Below are positions 56,024 to 64,000 of a DNA stretch of 64,000 nt, in pieces (position 1 is the stretch's first letter; every line of letters begins with the position of its first letter). The stretch spans positions 1 through 64,000 of the forward strand of contig CALXOE010000002.1 of the NCBI GenBank assembly GCA_944389935.1. Reading direction: 5' to 3'. The notes beneath the pieces are model-generated. The model was not told where the DNA came from, did not search any database, and saw only the letters and a list, made by a program, of their open reading frames with translations. A program made the position numbers and the translations under genes. The stretch is from an uncultured Victivallis sp. (GTDB lineage: Bacteria > Verrucomicrobiota > Lentisphaeria > Victivallales > Victivallaceae).

Positions 56024-56728
56024 TTATTGCTTGACGGTGGTGTGGAATCCGTACCGATGGCAGGCGAGCAGATAGTCGATCGCCTCTTCCGCGGAATCGA
56101 CGAGGTGAAAGAGTTCCTGATCGGTCGAACTAATGGTGTCGTTTTTGACCAGTACATTCTTGAACCAGTGCAGCAATCCGCTCCAGAACTCTTTCCCCAC
56201 CAGAATGATCGGAATCCGGTTGATCTTGGAGGTCTGCACCATGGTCAGCACTTCGCAGAGCTCGTCGAGCGTGCCGAATCCGCCGGGGAATACGATGATC
56301 GCAGTCGAATACTTGAGAAAGCAGACCTTGCGGATGAAGAAGTAACGGAACGAGAGTGAATCGGTCTGGTACTGATTCGGATGCTGTTCCATGGGCAGCT
56401 CGATGTTGAGTCCGATCGATTTCCCGCCCGCTTCAAACGCGCCGCGGGAAGCGGCGCCCATGATTCCGGGTCCGCCGCCGGTGATGACGCCGTATCCGTT
56501 CTTCACAAGCAGTCTGCCGAGTTCGCAGGCGGACTCAAATTCCGGCGCGTCTTCGGGAATGCGGGCAGAGCCGAAGACGGCGACCAGTCGTTCCGGCATC
56601 TGACTCATGTCGTCGAACGACTGGACGAATTCGGCCATGATCCGCAGAATTCGCCACGAATCCGCGGGCATGAATTCGTAATTGTTGAAATTTCCGCCGG
56701 ACATCTGATTTTCCCCGTGATTTTCCAT
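56024..56728 (-). CDS. LOG-family nucleotide 5'-monophosphate phosphoribohydrolase
   Basis: A 234-residue Rossmann-fold protein of the lysine-decarboxylase-like (LOG) family that cleaves N-glycosidic bonds of nucleoside monophosphates. The two signature motifs are visible: GGGPGIMGAASRGA and PGGFGTLDELCEVLT (PGGxGTxxE). ATG 56728 has AGGAG 8 nt upstream; a far longer frame on the minus strand is antisense to the secreted protein gene and not real. In plants it activates cytokinins, but in bacteria the role is often AMP salvage. Confidence 0.92.
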   Translation of the reverse strand: MENHGENQMSGGNFNNYEFMPADSWRILRIMAEFVQSFDDMSQMPERLVAVFGSARIPEDAPEFESACELGRLLVKNGYGVITGGGPGIMGAASRGAFEAGGKSIGLNIELPMEQHPNQYQTDSLSFRYFFIRKVCFLKYSTAIIVFPGGFGTLDELCEVLTMVQTSKINRIPIILVGKEFWSGLLHWFKNVLVKNDTISSTDQELFHLVDSAEEAIDYLLACHRYGFHTTVKQ

Positions 56729-56906
56729 AACGCAAATCTCCTGAATGAATGGTGTTGCATTCTGGCAATATACAGCCGCTCCGAACGATGTCAAGCCCGC
56801 AGGCGGAGTTTCCGGGGAAATCATGGAAAATGTCATTCTGCGGCAATTCGGACTTGATTGTTCGGCTTTCCGGATTATATTGTTAATGATGAACAGGAGG
56901 TTTGTT

Positions 56907-57425
56907 ATGAAGCATCTGTCTGAAATTCTTTGTGCCGCCCTGTTGTTCACCGCGGCCGCCGCGACTGGAGCAGCGGAGGCGGAGACGGAGACGGTCACCC
57001 CGGCCCCGCCGGCGGAATCATCGTCTCCGCCGGCAAAACCATTGAATCCGCCTTTGACAACCGGAGCGACGCAGATCGGCGGAACGACGGTCAAAACCGA
57101 TTCGGATGGTGAAACGGAGACTCTGATCCAAAACGGCAACCGCGTCATCTACCAGAAAAACGGAGCGTCGACGTTCCGCTCGGCGCCGAAAGGGACGACC
57201 CCGCAATATGTGAACGACAGTCGTGGCCAGGTCCGCCAGGTTACTCCCGTCCAGCAGGCGAAGCCGATTCAGCATCGTCCGAACCCGGTGACGACTTCAT
57301 CGTCCTCGAGTTCGCAGCCGTCGCTGCGGGAAAGCCGTCCGTCACCGATCAGCCGGCCTGCGCGTCCGACCGGGAGTTCCATGCCGCGTTCGCCGTTTCT
57401 GCGCGCGAATCCCTCCCGTCGCTGA
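56907..57425 (+). CDS. small secreted low-complexity protein
   Basis: A 172-residue exported protein: signal peptide MKHLSEILCAALLFTAAAATGA, then a Pro/Ser/Thr-rich chain with a short ordered centre (TLIQNGNRVIYQKNGASTF) and a basic Ser/Pro/Arg tail. The composition resembles the tail of the protein at 46913. Function unknown. ATG 56907 has CAGGAGG 6 nt upstream. Confidence 0.75.
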   Translation: MKHLSEILCAALLFTAAAATGAAEAETETVTPAPPAESSSPPAKPLNPPLTTGATQIGGTTVKTDSDGETETLIQNGNRVIYQKNGASTFRSAPKGTTPQYVNDSRGQVRQVTPVQQAKPIQHRPNPVTTSSSSSSQPSLRESRPSPISRPARPTGSSMPRSPFLRANPSRR

Positions 57426-57487
57426 ATCGGAGGGGGATTTCCTCATCAGACAACGCGTTTGCTGACAGAAAAAAAAGAGTTGTTTTT

Positions 57488-58198
57488 ATGAAGTTCGGGA
57501 AGATTCTTGCATCGATTGTTTTGTTTTTCGCTTCGTTTTTCGTCTCTGCCGTCGAAGTCGTCAATGCGGGCCATTCGGGCTGGAACTCCCGGCAGTTGCG
57601 GGAGATCTTTGCGGGAGAACTTCAGAAGCACCGTCCTGATCTGGTGATTCTGATGGTCGGCACCAATGACAATTTGAACAGTTACAATCTGATTCCGCTG
57701 GCGGAGTATCGCGAAAATCTCACCGCGATGGTCTCCGCCGCGAAAAGTGCCGGCGCAAAAGTGCTGCTCTGCGAGATTCCGAATGTCAATCAGGAGATGA
57801 TGGCCAAACGGCACAAAGAAGAGTTCTTCCGGCAGGAGAGTGCGGAAAAGAAAGTGAACAACGTGAATGCGATCGTGGCGGAAGTCGCGAAAAATCAAAA
57901 TGTTCCACTTCTTGCAACCACGAAGGTTCTCGGCGCGTCGACTCAGAATGCGGCAAGTCTCTTCCGCAATCCGGCCAATTCCGGCGCTCCGGACGGCGTT
58001 CACCCGACCCCGAATGGATATTTCCGACTCGCCGATGCGATTGCAAAACGAATCTGGACGGAAAAGTGGACGCCGAAACGAATTCTCTGCATCGGCGACA
58101 GCATCACGTTCGGGGAAGGAGTGAAAGGCGGCGGAAGCGCTTCGCCGGATTCGGAGTCATATCCGGGGCGTCTCTCCCGATTTCTGAACGGAAAGTGA
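57488..58198 (+). CDS. secreted SGNH/GDSL hydrolase, circularly permuted
   Basis: A 236-residue exported esterase-like protein. A signal peptide (residues 1-21) is followed directly by SGNH block II (NAGHSG, Gly28), block III (GTNDN, Asn60) and block V (DGVHPT, Asp169/His172), while block I with the catalytic serine (CIGDSITFGEG, Ser205) comes last. Normally block I is first. The C-terminus SYPGRLSRFLNGK would join naturally onto the mature N-terminus VEVVNAGHSG. All four catalytic blocks are thus kept but in permuted order. The last 14 codons overlap the convergent pepT by 42 bp. The ribosome binding site is poor. Likely substrate: ester groups on carbohydrates. Confidence 0.85.
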   Translation: MKFGKILASIVLFFASFFVSAVEVVNAGHSGWNSRQLREIFAGELQKHRPDLVILMVGTNDNLNSYNLIPLAEYRENLTAMVSAAKSAGAKVLLCEIPNVNQEMMAKRHKEEFFRQESAEKKVNNVNAIVAEVAKNQNVPLLATTKVLGASTQNAASLFRNPANSGAPDGVHPTPNGYFRLADAIAKRIWTEKWTPKRILCIGDSITFGEGVKGGGSASPDSESYPGRLSRFLNGK

Positions 58199-59437
58199 TT
58201 TTGCATTTTTCTCGGAGGACATCCGACTGAAACGAGCGATGATCCCGAGTAGAATTCCAACGGTTTTCTCCATCTCGTCAACAGAAGCGAACTCGCTTTC
58301 CCCGTGGAAGTTGTATCCGCCCGTCCCCAGGTTGGGGCAGGGGAGTCCCCGGAAAGAGAGCATCGCACCGTCGGTTCCGCCGCGGATCGGGACGATGACC
58401 GGTTCAAGGCCGTTTTCCCGCACGGCATCCCCGGCGATTTCCAGCAGAAATGGATAACGCTGAATCACCTCTTCCATATTGCGGTACTGATCTTTGATGG
58501 CAACCGTGACGGTTCCTGCGCCGTATCGGGCATTGAGTTGAGCGGCAATGCGGTGCAGAGTGGTTTTGCGAACATCGAACGACTCCGCGTCATGATCGCG
58601 CAGCAGATAACTCGTTTGAGCCTCGGAAGCCGTTCCACTGCAACGAATCAGATGGTAAAATCCCTGAAACTGTTCGGTCTGCTCGGGGACTTCGTTCTGC
58701 GGCAGCATCGAGTTGAATTCAAATGCGACACGCAATGCGTTGACCATGATTCCTTTCGCCGAACCGGGATGAACCGGTATCCCGTGGAATTCGACGGTCG
58801 CGGTCGCGGCGTTGAAGTTCTGATATTCGATTTCGCCGGCGGCGCCGCCGTCGACGGTGTAGGCGTATTCCGCATCGAACGCTTTCACATCGAAGAAGAG
58901 TGTTCCCTCGCCGATCTCTTCGTCGGGGGTGAATCCGAAGCGCAGAGGACCGTGCGGAAGATTCCCGGCGATGATCCGTTCCGCCGCCGTCATGATCTCC
59001 GCGATCCCGGCCTTGTCGTCCGCGCCGAGAAGCGTCGTTCCGTCGGTCGTGATGAGCGTATGGCCGATGAGCCGGCTGAGAAACGGGAAACGGCCGGGAT
59101 CGAGCGCCTTTCCACTCGTACCGAGCGGGATGATTCCGCCGCGGTATGAGACGATCTGCGGTTTCACATCTGCTCCGGAAGCGGCGTCGGAAGTATCGAC
59201 GTGGGCAATGAATCCGAGGGCGGGCGCATGTTCGAGCCCCGGCGTGGCGGGAACCTCTCCTGTCACATATCCGTGCTCGGAGACGTTGACATTGAGAATT
59301 CCGATTGTCCGCATCTCTTCCGCAAGATGCCGGGCGAGCGCCATCTGATTCGGGGTGGAGGGATGACTCCCGGTGGTTTCGTTCGACGTCGTATCGAACC
59401 GGACATAATCAAGCAGTCGTTCAAGGACCGTTTTCAT
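58157..59437 (-). CDS. pepT: tripeptide aminopeptidase (peptidase T)
   Basis: A cytoplasmic zinc enzyme (M20B) that releases the N-terminal residue of tripeptides. The 426 residues include zinc ligands and catalytic residues in GFIAHVDTSDA, TTLLGADDKAGIAEIM and FTPDEEIGEGT, and the late ligand segment NLGTGGYNFHGESEF. About 15 residues at the C-terminus (SLSVQKSGETPRI) extend past the usual end, in the part overlapping the SGNH gene. It starts 16 nt after sbcC and is probably in the same operon. Confidence 0.96.
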   Translation of the reverse strand: MKTVLERLLDYVRFDTTSNETTGSHPSTPNQMALARHLAEEMRTIGILNVNVSEHGYVTGEVPATPGLEHAPALGFIAHVDTSDAASGADVKPQIVSYRGGIIPLGTSGKALDPGRFPFLSRLIGHTLITTDGTTLLGADDKAGIAEIMTAAERIIAGNLPHGPLRFGFTPDEEIGEGTLFFDVKAFDAEYAYTVDGGAAGEIEYQNFNAATATVEFHGIPVHPGSAKGIMVNALRVAFEFNSMLPQNEVPEQTEQFQGFYHLIRCSGTASEAQTSYLLRDHDAESFDVRKTTLHRIAAQLNARYGAGTVTVAIKDQYRNMEEVIQRYPFLLEIAGDAVRENGLEPVIVPIRGGTDGAMLSFRGLPCPNLGTGGYNFHGESEFASVDEMEKTVGILLGIIARFSRMSSEKNAKSLSVQKSGETPRI

Positions 59438-59453
59438 GCTGACCTCATTTATG

Positions 59454-62400
59454 TTATCTTTTTGGCGTGCAGTCGGTTACTCCCGGACCGACGATTCGGC
59501 TCCGTCCGCTCTTTTCGGCCGGCAGAAGCCGGATTTGCAGCGGCACAAAGACTTCGATGTTAGGCACATGGGTGATGATTCCGACGAGTTTCCCCCCGCT
59601 TTGCAGAGACTGGATCTGCGGAAGCACGTGGGCGAGAGTATCCTCGTCAAGGGTTCCGAACCCCTCGTCCAGAAAGAGCGTATCGATCTGGAGATTTTCA
59701 CCGGTCATGCGCGGGAGTGCGAGCGCGAGCGACATGCTCACGAGGAAACTCTCTCCGCCGGAAAGGTTTTTGACCGTCCGGACATCGTCGCACTGATAGT
59801 GATCGATCACATTGAAATCGAGAGGGGAATCCTCGATGCTGACCAGTTCATACCGGTCGCTGAACTTGCAGAGCACCTTATTGGCCTCTGAGATCAGCTG
59901 TTCAAAGATCAGCGACTGTGCAAATTCCTGAAATTTTTTGCCGTCCTGTTTGCCGATAAGATCGCTCAGGAGTTTCCAGCGTTCCAGTTCCCGGCGCAGC
60001 TGCCCGAGTTTCTCCTCGGCGGTTTTACGGCGCTCGCGCTCCGCTGCGTCATGCTGCAGTTTCTGTGCAATCGCTCCGGCGGCCTCGTTGAGAAGTCGGG
60101 CCTGTTCCCGTTGCTTCTCCGCTTCGGCGGCGCGTTCTTCACAACTCCGGGAGTCGCCGCCGCCGCACGGTTTAAGTTCAGTTTCGAGTTCCGCCAGGCG
60201 CTTTTCCGCGCTCTCTTTCCGGGCGGTGTGAACGGCTGCGTCCTCCTCGAGTTTCCGGAGCTGCGCGGCACACTTCTGTTCCCGGCCGGCGGCGTTTTCG
60301 ATGGCTGACTCAAGAAGTTTCTCGACCTCATCCGCGGGGCGGCCGTTGAGCAGAACCGCGCGCTGTTTCCGGGTCTCTTCGAGTTGTCCGGTCCGGGTTT
60401 GGCGAAATGTATCCAGTTCCCGGAGTCTCTCACGCTGATGGGTCAGAAAATCATTCTGCAGCGTCCGTTCCGCAGTCAGTCGTTCCCCGGTCCGGATGGC
60501 TTCCTCGACCCGGGCGGAACGCTCCTGAAACAACTTAAGTCGTTTTCTGAGAAGAGAGATCGCCTCTTCCGGAGGACATCCGAACGGCGCGAGCAACCCG
60601 ATGAGCTCTTTCCGGGTTGACTGCAGACGCATGTTCAGATTGTTCAGACGGTTTCGACTCTCGTTGAGTGATTGCGCCGTGAGCTCGGCCCGGTGTTCTG
60701 CTTCCTTCCGGGTTTCCCGGAGGGACCGGATCTCTTCCTCATGAGTCTGAAGTTCAGCTTGCAGACGGAGACTTTCCTCTTCAACTTTCTCGATCGCTTC
60801 AAGTCGTTTTTCCCATTCCTGCAGGTGGTTGCGGAGAGATTCCGCCAGATCGGGCATGGCCGCGGAGAGATTCCATTCCTGCGGGAGTTCCGCATCAAGT
60901 TCCGCGCTGTCGTGTGCGTCGGTTTTTCGATCCGCATCACACTGTTCTTCGAGAAGCCGGAGCGACGACTGGAGGGAAGCCTGCTCGAGCCGCAACGTCT
61001 GTATCATTTCACTGAGGGCGCGATAACGTCTGGATTTCTGCTCGGTCTCCTCCGCGGTTTCTCCGGTGGCGTAGGGGTGATGCAGAGCGCCGCACAGCGG
61101 ACACGGGCGACCGTCGCGCAGATTGGCGCGTTCGGCAACGAGATCTGGAATCCCGAAACGCGGTTCGAGTTCGCGCCATTCCGTCTCAAGTTGTTTGAGT
61201 TCATCGGAAATCCCCGTCTCCTTTTCCCGGAGCTGTCCGGCCTTTTTCGCCAACTGTTCCAGATGAAGCCGGCCGGACTCAAGCCGTTCCGCGGTTTCGA
61301 GAAACGTTCGGATCTGCTGAACGCGCAGCGCCGCCGTCAGACGGTGATGGTGATATGTTCCGCCGTCGGCATCGGAATCGCCGGGAACGGCATGGCGCCG
61401 CCCGAGTTCCTCTTTCTTTTGAATCAACTTTTTCTGCTCATTTTCAAGATATTGCAGCCTTTCAACCGGCTTCTCTTTTTCCTGCAGCTGCACGGAGAGA
61501 GTGTTCTGGAGAGTTTCACCGGAGGCAATCTCGGCGTCGATCTCTTTGCGCAGTAAAGCGAAATTGCCGAGTTTGACGCTCCATTCGGCAAAATGTTCCG
61601 GCAGGAGAGCGTCTTCCGGATGTGCGTCAAGTTCTTTCCGCGCAGATTGTTCCATCGTTTTCGCCTTGGCGATGGCGGCATCGGTTTCCGAAAGTTTCCG
61701 CTCGGCATTGCGGGTCGCCTTTTGTTCTTTTTCAAGCTGTCCGGCGTTGGCGGCGAGCTCATTTTCCTGGAGTCGAATCGTCCCGTCGAGTGTCCGAGCT
61801 GCCGTGACAGCAGGACGTGCATCCTCCCGTTTTTGTTGGGTTTCAACTGTTTGCGCTTTCGCTGCGGCAAGCTCTGCCCGGGCGACTTCCAGCTGAGGCG
61901 CAGCCGCCTCCTCTTCGGCGGCAAGTTGTTTCAATTCGTCGAGGAGATTCGCACGGCGCGTCGTCAGATCGTTGATACGGTCGAGAGCGGCGGCATGAGC
62001 CGTACAGCGCGAAGCCTCGGCACTTTTCTGTATCCGCTGATTTTCAAGTTCGGCAAGTTCTTCATCCGGAATAAGTTCAATCTTATCAATTCCTGCGGAT
62101 TCAAGCGCAAATCCCGCCTGGAGGTCGCGAAACTTTTCAAAAGCAGCCATGGAAATCTGCTTGTAGATCGTGCTGCCGGTGATCTGTTCGAGAATCTCCG
62201 AACGTTCCGCGGGCGAGGTGTTCAGAAAGATGGCGAACTCCCCCTGCGGCAGGAGGATCGCACGGGAGAAATGTTTGAAATCCATCTTCAGAATCGAAGC
62301 GATCACCTTTGAAGTCTGCGAGAGTTGAGAGGAGATCATCTTGAGCGACCCGTCCGGCAGCATCTCCTCCAGAGTATGATGAAGTTCCTGAAGATTGCCG

Positions 62401-62717
62401 TCGGATTTGTTGCGGGCCCGTTTCTGACTCCAACGTGCGACGTAGCGGCGGCCCGAAACGCTGAACTGCAGCTGGGCGAAGCAGTTTCCCGTGCCGCGCG
62501 TCATGATCTCATTCTCATTTTTGGAGGTGCTGCCAAGCCGGCTGGTCTGCCGGTACAATGCCAGCCGGATCGCATCGAAGATCGTCGTTTTCCCCGCTCC
62601 CGTCGCACCGGTGATCGCGAAGATCCCGTTGCGTTCAAATGCCGGATCGGTCAAGTCGATTTCCCACTCTCCCTCGAGGGAGGCGAGATTCCGAAGCCGG
62701 ATTTTTTCCACTCTCAT
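59454..62717 (-). CDS. sbcC: exonuclease subunit SbcC
   Basis: A 1087-residue SMC-like ATPase that works with SbcD to cleave hairpins and protein-blocked DNA ends. An N-terminal Walker A (GATGAGKTTIFDAI), long coiled coils, a central zinc hook (CPLC at 539-542) and the C-terminal signature/Walker B half (NLSGGESFLVSMSLALAL and IDTLFLDEGFGTLDE) are all present. The ATG overlaps the sbcD stop (ATGA). Typical family length. Confidence 0.96.
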   Translation of the reverse strand: MRVEKIRLRNLASLEGEWEIDLTDPAFERNGIFAITGATGAGKTTIFDAIRLALYRQTSRLGSTSKNENEIMTRGTGNCFAQLQFSVSGRRYVARWSQKRARNKSDGNLQELHHTLEEMLPDGSLKMISSQLSQTSKVIASILKMDFKHFSRAILLPQGEFAIFLNTSPAERSEILEQITGSTIYKQISMAAFEKFRDLQAGFALESAGIDKIELIPDEELAELENQRIQKSAEASRCTAHAAALDRINDLTTRRANLLDELKQLAAEEEAAAPQLEVARAELAAAKAQTVETQQKREDARPAVTAARTLDGTIRLQENELAANAGQLEKEQKATRNAERKLSETDAAIAKAKTMEQSARKELDAHPEDALLPEHFAEWSVKLGNFALLRKEIDAEIASGETLQNTLSVQLQEKEKPVERLQYLENEQKKLIQKKEELGRRHAVPGDSDADGGTYHHHRLTAALRVQQIRTFLETAERLESGRLHLEQLAKKAGQLREKETGISDELKQLETEWRELEPRFGIPDLVAERANLRDGRPCPLCGALHHPYATGETAEETEQKSRRYRALSEMIQTLRLEQASLQSSLRLLEEQCDADRKTDAHDSAELDAELPQEWNLSAAMPDLAESLRNHLQEWEKRLEAIEKVEEESLRLQAELQTHEEEIRSLRETRKEAEHRAELTAQSLNESRNRLNNLNMRLQSTRKELIGLLAPFGCPPEEAISLLRKRLKLFQERSARVEEAIRTGERLTAERTLQNDFLTHQRERLRELDTFRQTRTGQLEETRKQRAVLLNGRPADEVEKLLESAIENAAGREQKCAAQLRKLEEDAAVHTARKESAEKRLAELETELKPCGGGDSRSCEERAAEAEKQREQARLLNEAAGAIAQKLQHDAAERERRKTAEEKLGQLRRELERWKLLSDLIGKQDGKKFQEFAQSLIFEQLISEANKVLCKFSDRYELVSIEDSPLDFNVIDHYQCDDVRTVKNLSGGESFLVSMSLALALPRMTGENLQIDTLFLDEGFGTLDEDTLAHVLPQIQSLQSGGKLVGIITHVPNIEVFVPLQIRLLPAEKSGRSRIVGPGVTDCTPKR

Positions 62718-63937
62718 GGCTGAACCTCCCTTTCCTGCAGTTCCGCGAGAAGTTGCCGATACGTTTCGAGCAATCCCGTCCGGGCGTCCGGGGCGGTGAT
62801 CCCTCTGCGATCGAGCAGAAGCTCGAAAACCTGCTCTTCGGAGAGAGAACGTAATTCGTTGACATCTCTTATCTTGCGTTCTTTGACCGGGGAGGGGAGC
62901 AAAGAACGCGCAATCAGCGGATAATTGTGCTTTGTCCTCGCGAAGAGTGTCGCGATTCCGGCGGCGAGGCTGTGGGAATCAAGATCGGTGGCAAGAACCC
63001 GGCAGCAGACCTCTGCCGGATTGTCCCGGGTGGCCGTGAGTTTCGGCAAGATCTCCTCCCACTTCCCCTCGAGCGTCACGATCTCCCGCGTCTGCGGCAC
63101 CGGAATCGGGGTGATCTCCGGCGTTCGCCCGGCAAACTCCACAAACAGGATCTCCCGCCGCCGGACGTCGGAGAAACTCATGCGCAATGGAGATCCGCAG
63201 TATCGGATCTGCTTTTGCCCGCCGACGATCTGCGGCTGGTGGATGTGTCCGAGCGCGATGTAGTCCGCCGATGCCGGGAGATCCGCCACAGAAGCAACTT
63301 TGAGCCCTCCGACGAACTCACGCACTCCGTCATTTTCCTCCATCGTCGCGCCTGCCGCGGCGAAATGCCCGGTCAGCACGAAAGGAATCGGCCTGCCCGC
63401 GCGCAGCTCTTCGGCCCTTTCCGCGATTTTGCGGTAATGTTCCCGAAACCCCGTCCGTTTGGCTTCCTCGCGCTCTTCGGGACTCTCCCCCCAGCTCGAG
63501 AGATGGAGATCCCCGTCGCGCAGATACGGAACCGCTCCGATGATCATGGCCGGCTCGCCGTCATCTCCCGGAATCGTAACAATCTCATCGGCCGGATCAT
63601 CCATCGCGGATCCGAATACCTTGATGTGAAATGCCCTGTCAAGAAGCCCTGCCGGAGCGTTCAGAAAAGAGGGCGAATCGTGATTGCCCCCGACGATGAT
63701 AATGCGCAGACGACCGGTGGCGCGAACCACTTCGGCGAGGAAATCATAATACATTCCCGCACAACTGTTTCCGGGAGAATTTGTATCGAAGATGTCCCCC
63801 GCGACGAGGAGGACATCGATCTTTTTTTCGACCAGCACATTCTGCAGCCAGCCGAGAAATTCCCGGAACTCTTCCTCGCGCCTGCGGCCGTGAAAGAGAT
63901 GTCCGAGATGCCAGTCTGAAGTGTGCAGCAGTCGCAT
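62714..63937 (-). CDS. sbcD: exonuclease subunit SbcD
   Basis: A 407-residue Mre11-type nuclease with the metallophosphoesterase motifs in order: LHTSDWHLGH (Asp8, His10), LLVAGDIFDT, IIVGGNHDSP, TGHFAAAG and ALGHIHQPQ. The C-terminal region contacts SbcC. Coupled by a 4-nt overlap to sbcC and 7 nt behind another minus-strand gene. Confidence 0.96.
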   Translation of the reverse strand: MRLLHTSDWHLGHLFHGRRREEEFREFLGWLQNVLVEKKIDVLLVAGDIFDTNSPGNSCAGMYYDFLAEVVRATGRLRIIIVGGNHDSPSFLNAPAGLLDRAFHIKVFGSAMDDPADEIVTIPGDDGEPAMIIGAVPYLRDGDLHLSSWGESPEEREEAKRTGFREHYRKIAERAEELRAGRPIPFVLTGHFAAAGATMEENDGVREFVGGLKVASVADLPASADYIALGHIHQPQIVGGQKQIRYCGSPLRMSFSDVRRREILFVEFAGRTPEITPIPVPQTREIVTLEGKWEEILPKLTATRDNPAEVCCRVLATDLDSHSLAAGIATLFARTKHNYPLIARSLLPSPVKERKIRDVNELRSLSEEQVFELLLDRRGITAPDARTGLLETYRQLLAELQEREVQP

Positions 63938-63944
63938 TGCCCGG

Positions 63945-64000
63945 TCAAATCATTCCCAGTTCTGTGGCGATGAATTTCGCCCGGTTGGTCGTGATCGAGT
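63945..64000 (-). CDS. 3' end of an upstream gene, unidentified
   Basis: A frame entering from the right edge ends in TGA at 63947-63945 after 17 visible codons (SITTNRAKFIATELGMI). It is 7 nt before sbcD, so it is probably the preceding operon member. Too short to identify. Confidence 0.5.
   Translation of the reverse strand, partial: SITTNRAKFIATELGMI

Overview
The window looks like a chromosome segment of an anaerobic Lentisphaerota bacterium (Victivallis-like, PVC superphylum). This is inferred from three things. Pseudopilins carry the [21 protein letters not shown] N-terminus that is expanded in that phylum and sit beside glycoside hydrolases. Lysine/peptidoglycan synthesis uses DapL (LL-DAP aminotransferase). 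The DNA is GC-rich and carries a type III glutamine synthetase, rubrerythrin and the [FeFe]-hydrogenase maturase HydG. No phage, insertion sequence or CRISPR array was seen.

Layout. (1) 1-594: a partial tRNA-Asn with its promoter and about 490 bp without a convincing gene. (2) 595-20929: a nitrogen-assimilation divergon. Leftward, glnN (GSIII) is followed by purF, carA, pyrG and carB, so glutamine synthesis is followed by glutamine-consuming amidotransferases. Rightward, gltB-gltD-dapF-dapL is followed by a GAF/AAA+ sigma-54 activator and a DJ-1/PfpI protein. The 258-bp intergenic region has a full-consensus sigma-54 promoter facing gltB, a near-consensus one facing glnN, and a palindrome almost exactly midway between the two predicted start sites. 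(3) 20926-24753: LacI regulator, secreted protein, GH16 glucanase-like enzyme and a pseudopilin. (4) 24761-28512: M32 carboxypeptidase, rubrerythrin, MATE exporter. (5) 28535-39840: AraC regulator and a divergent glycan cluster (LamG/putative glycosidase, mutarotase-like protein, Gfo/Idh/MocA oxidoreductase, two tandem pseudopilins, clan GH-A glycosidase with a CBM9-like C-terminus).

(6) 40038-46795: a three-gene set with a zinc-ribbon Ser/Thr kinase, a membrane-anchored protein of unknown function, and a zinc-ribbon/FHA/ABC exporter. (7) 46913-53988: Pro/Arg-rich secreted protein, ComEC-like channel with a degenerate C-terminal domain, GT4 glycosyltransferase, LarE and an FAD oxidoreductase. 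(8) 54058-56728: hydG and a TM1266-type regulator behind a roughly 175-nt structured leader that ends in a terminator burying the ribosome binding site, then a LOG-family protein. (9) 56907-64000: secreted small protein, a circularly permuted SGNH hydrolase, pepT, sbcC, sbcD and the end of another gene.

Most interesting: the symmetric sigma-54 nitrogen divergon, the hydG leader/attenuator, the permuted SGNH hydrolase, evidence that the N-terminal leader module of pseudopilins is exchanged between unrelated bodies, and the kinase/FHA-ABC set. Gene calls rest on reading conserved motifs, not on database searches.
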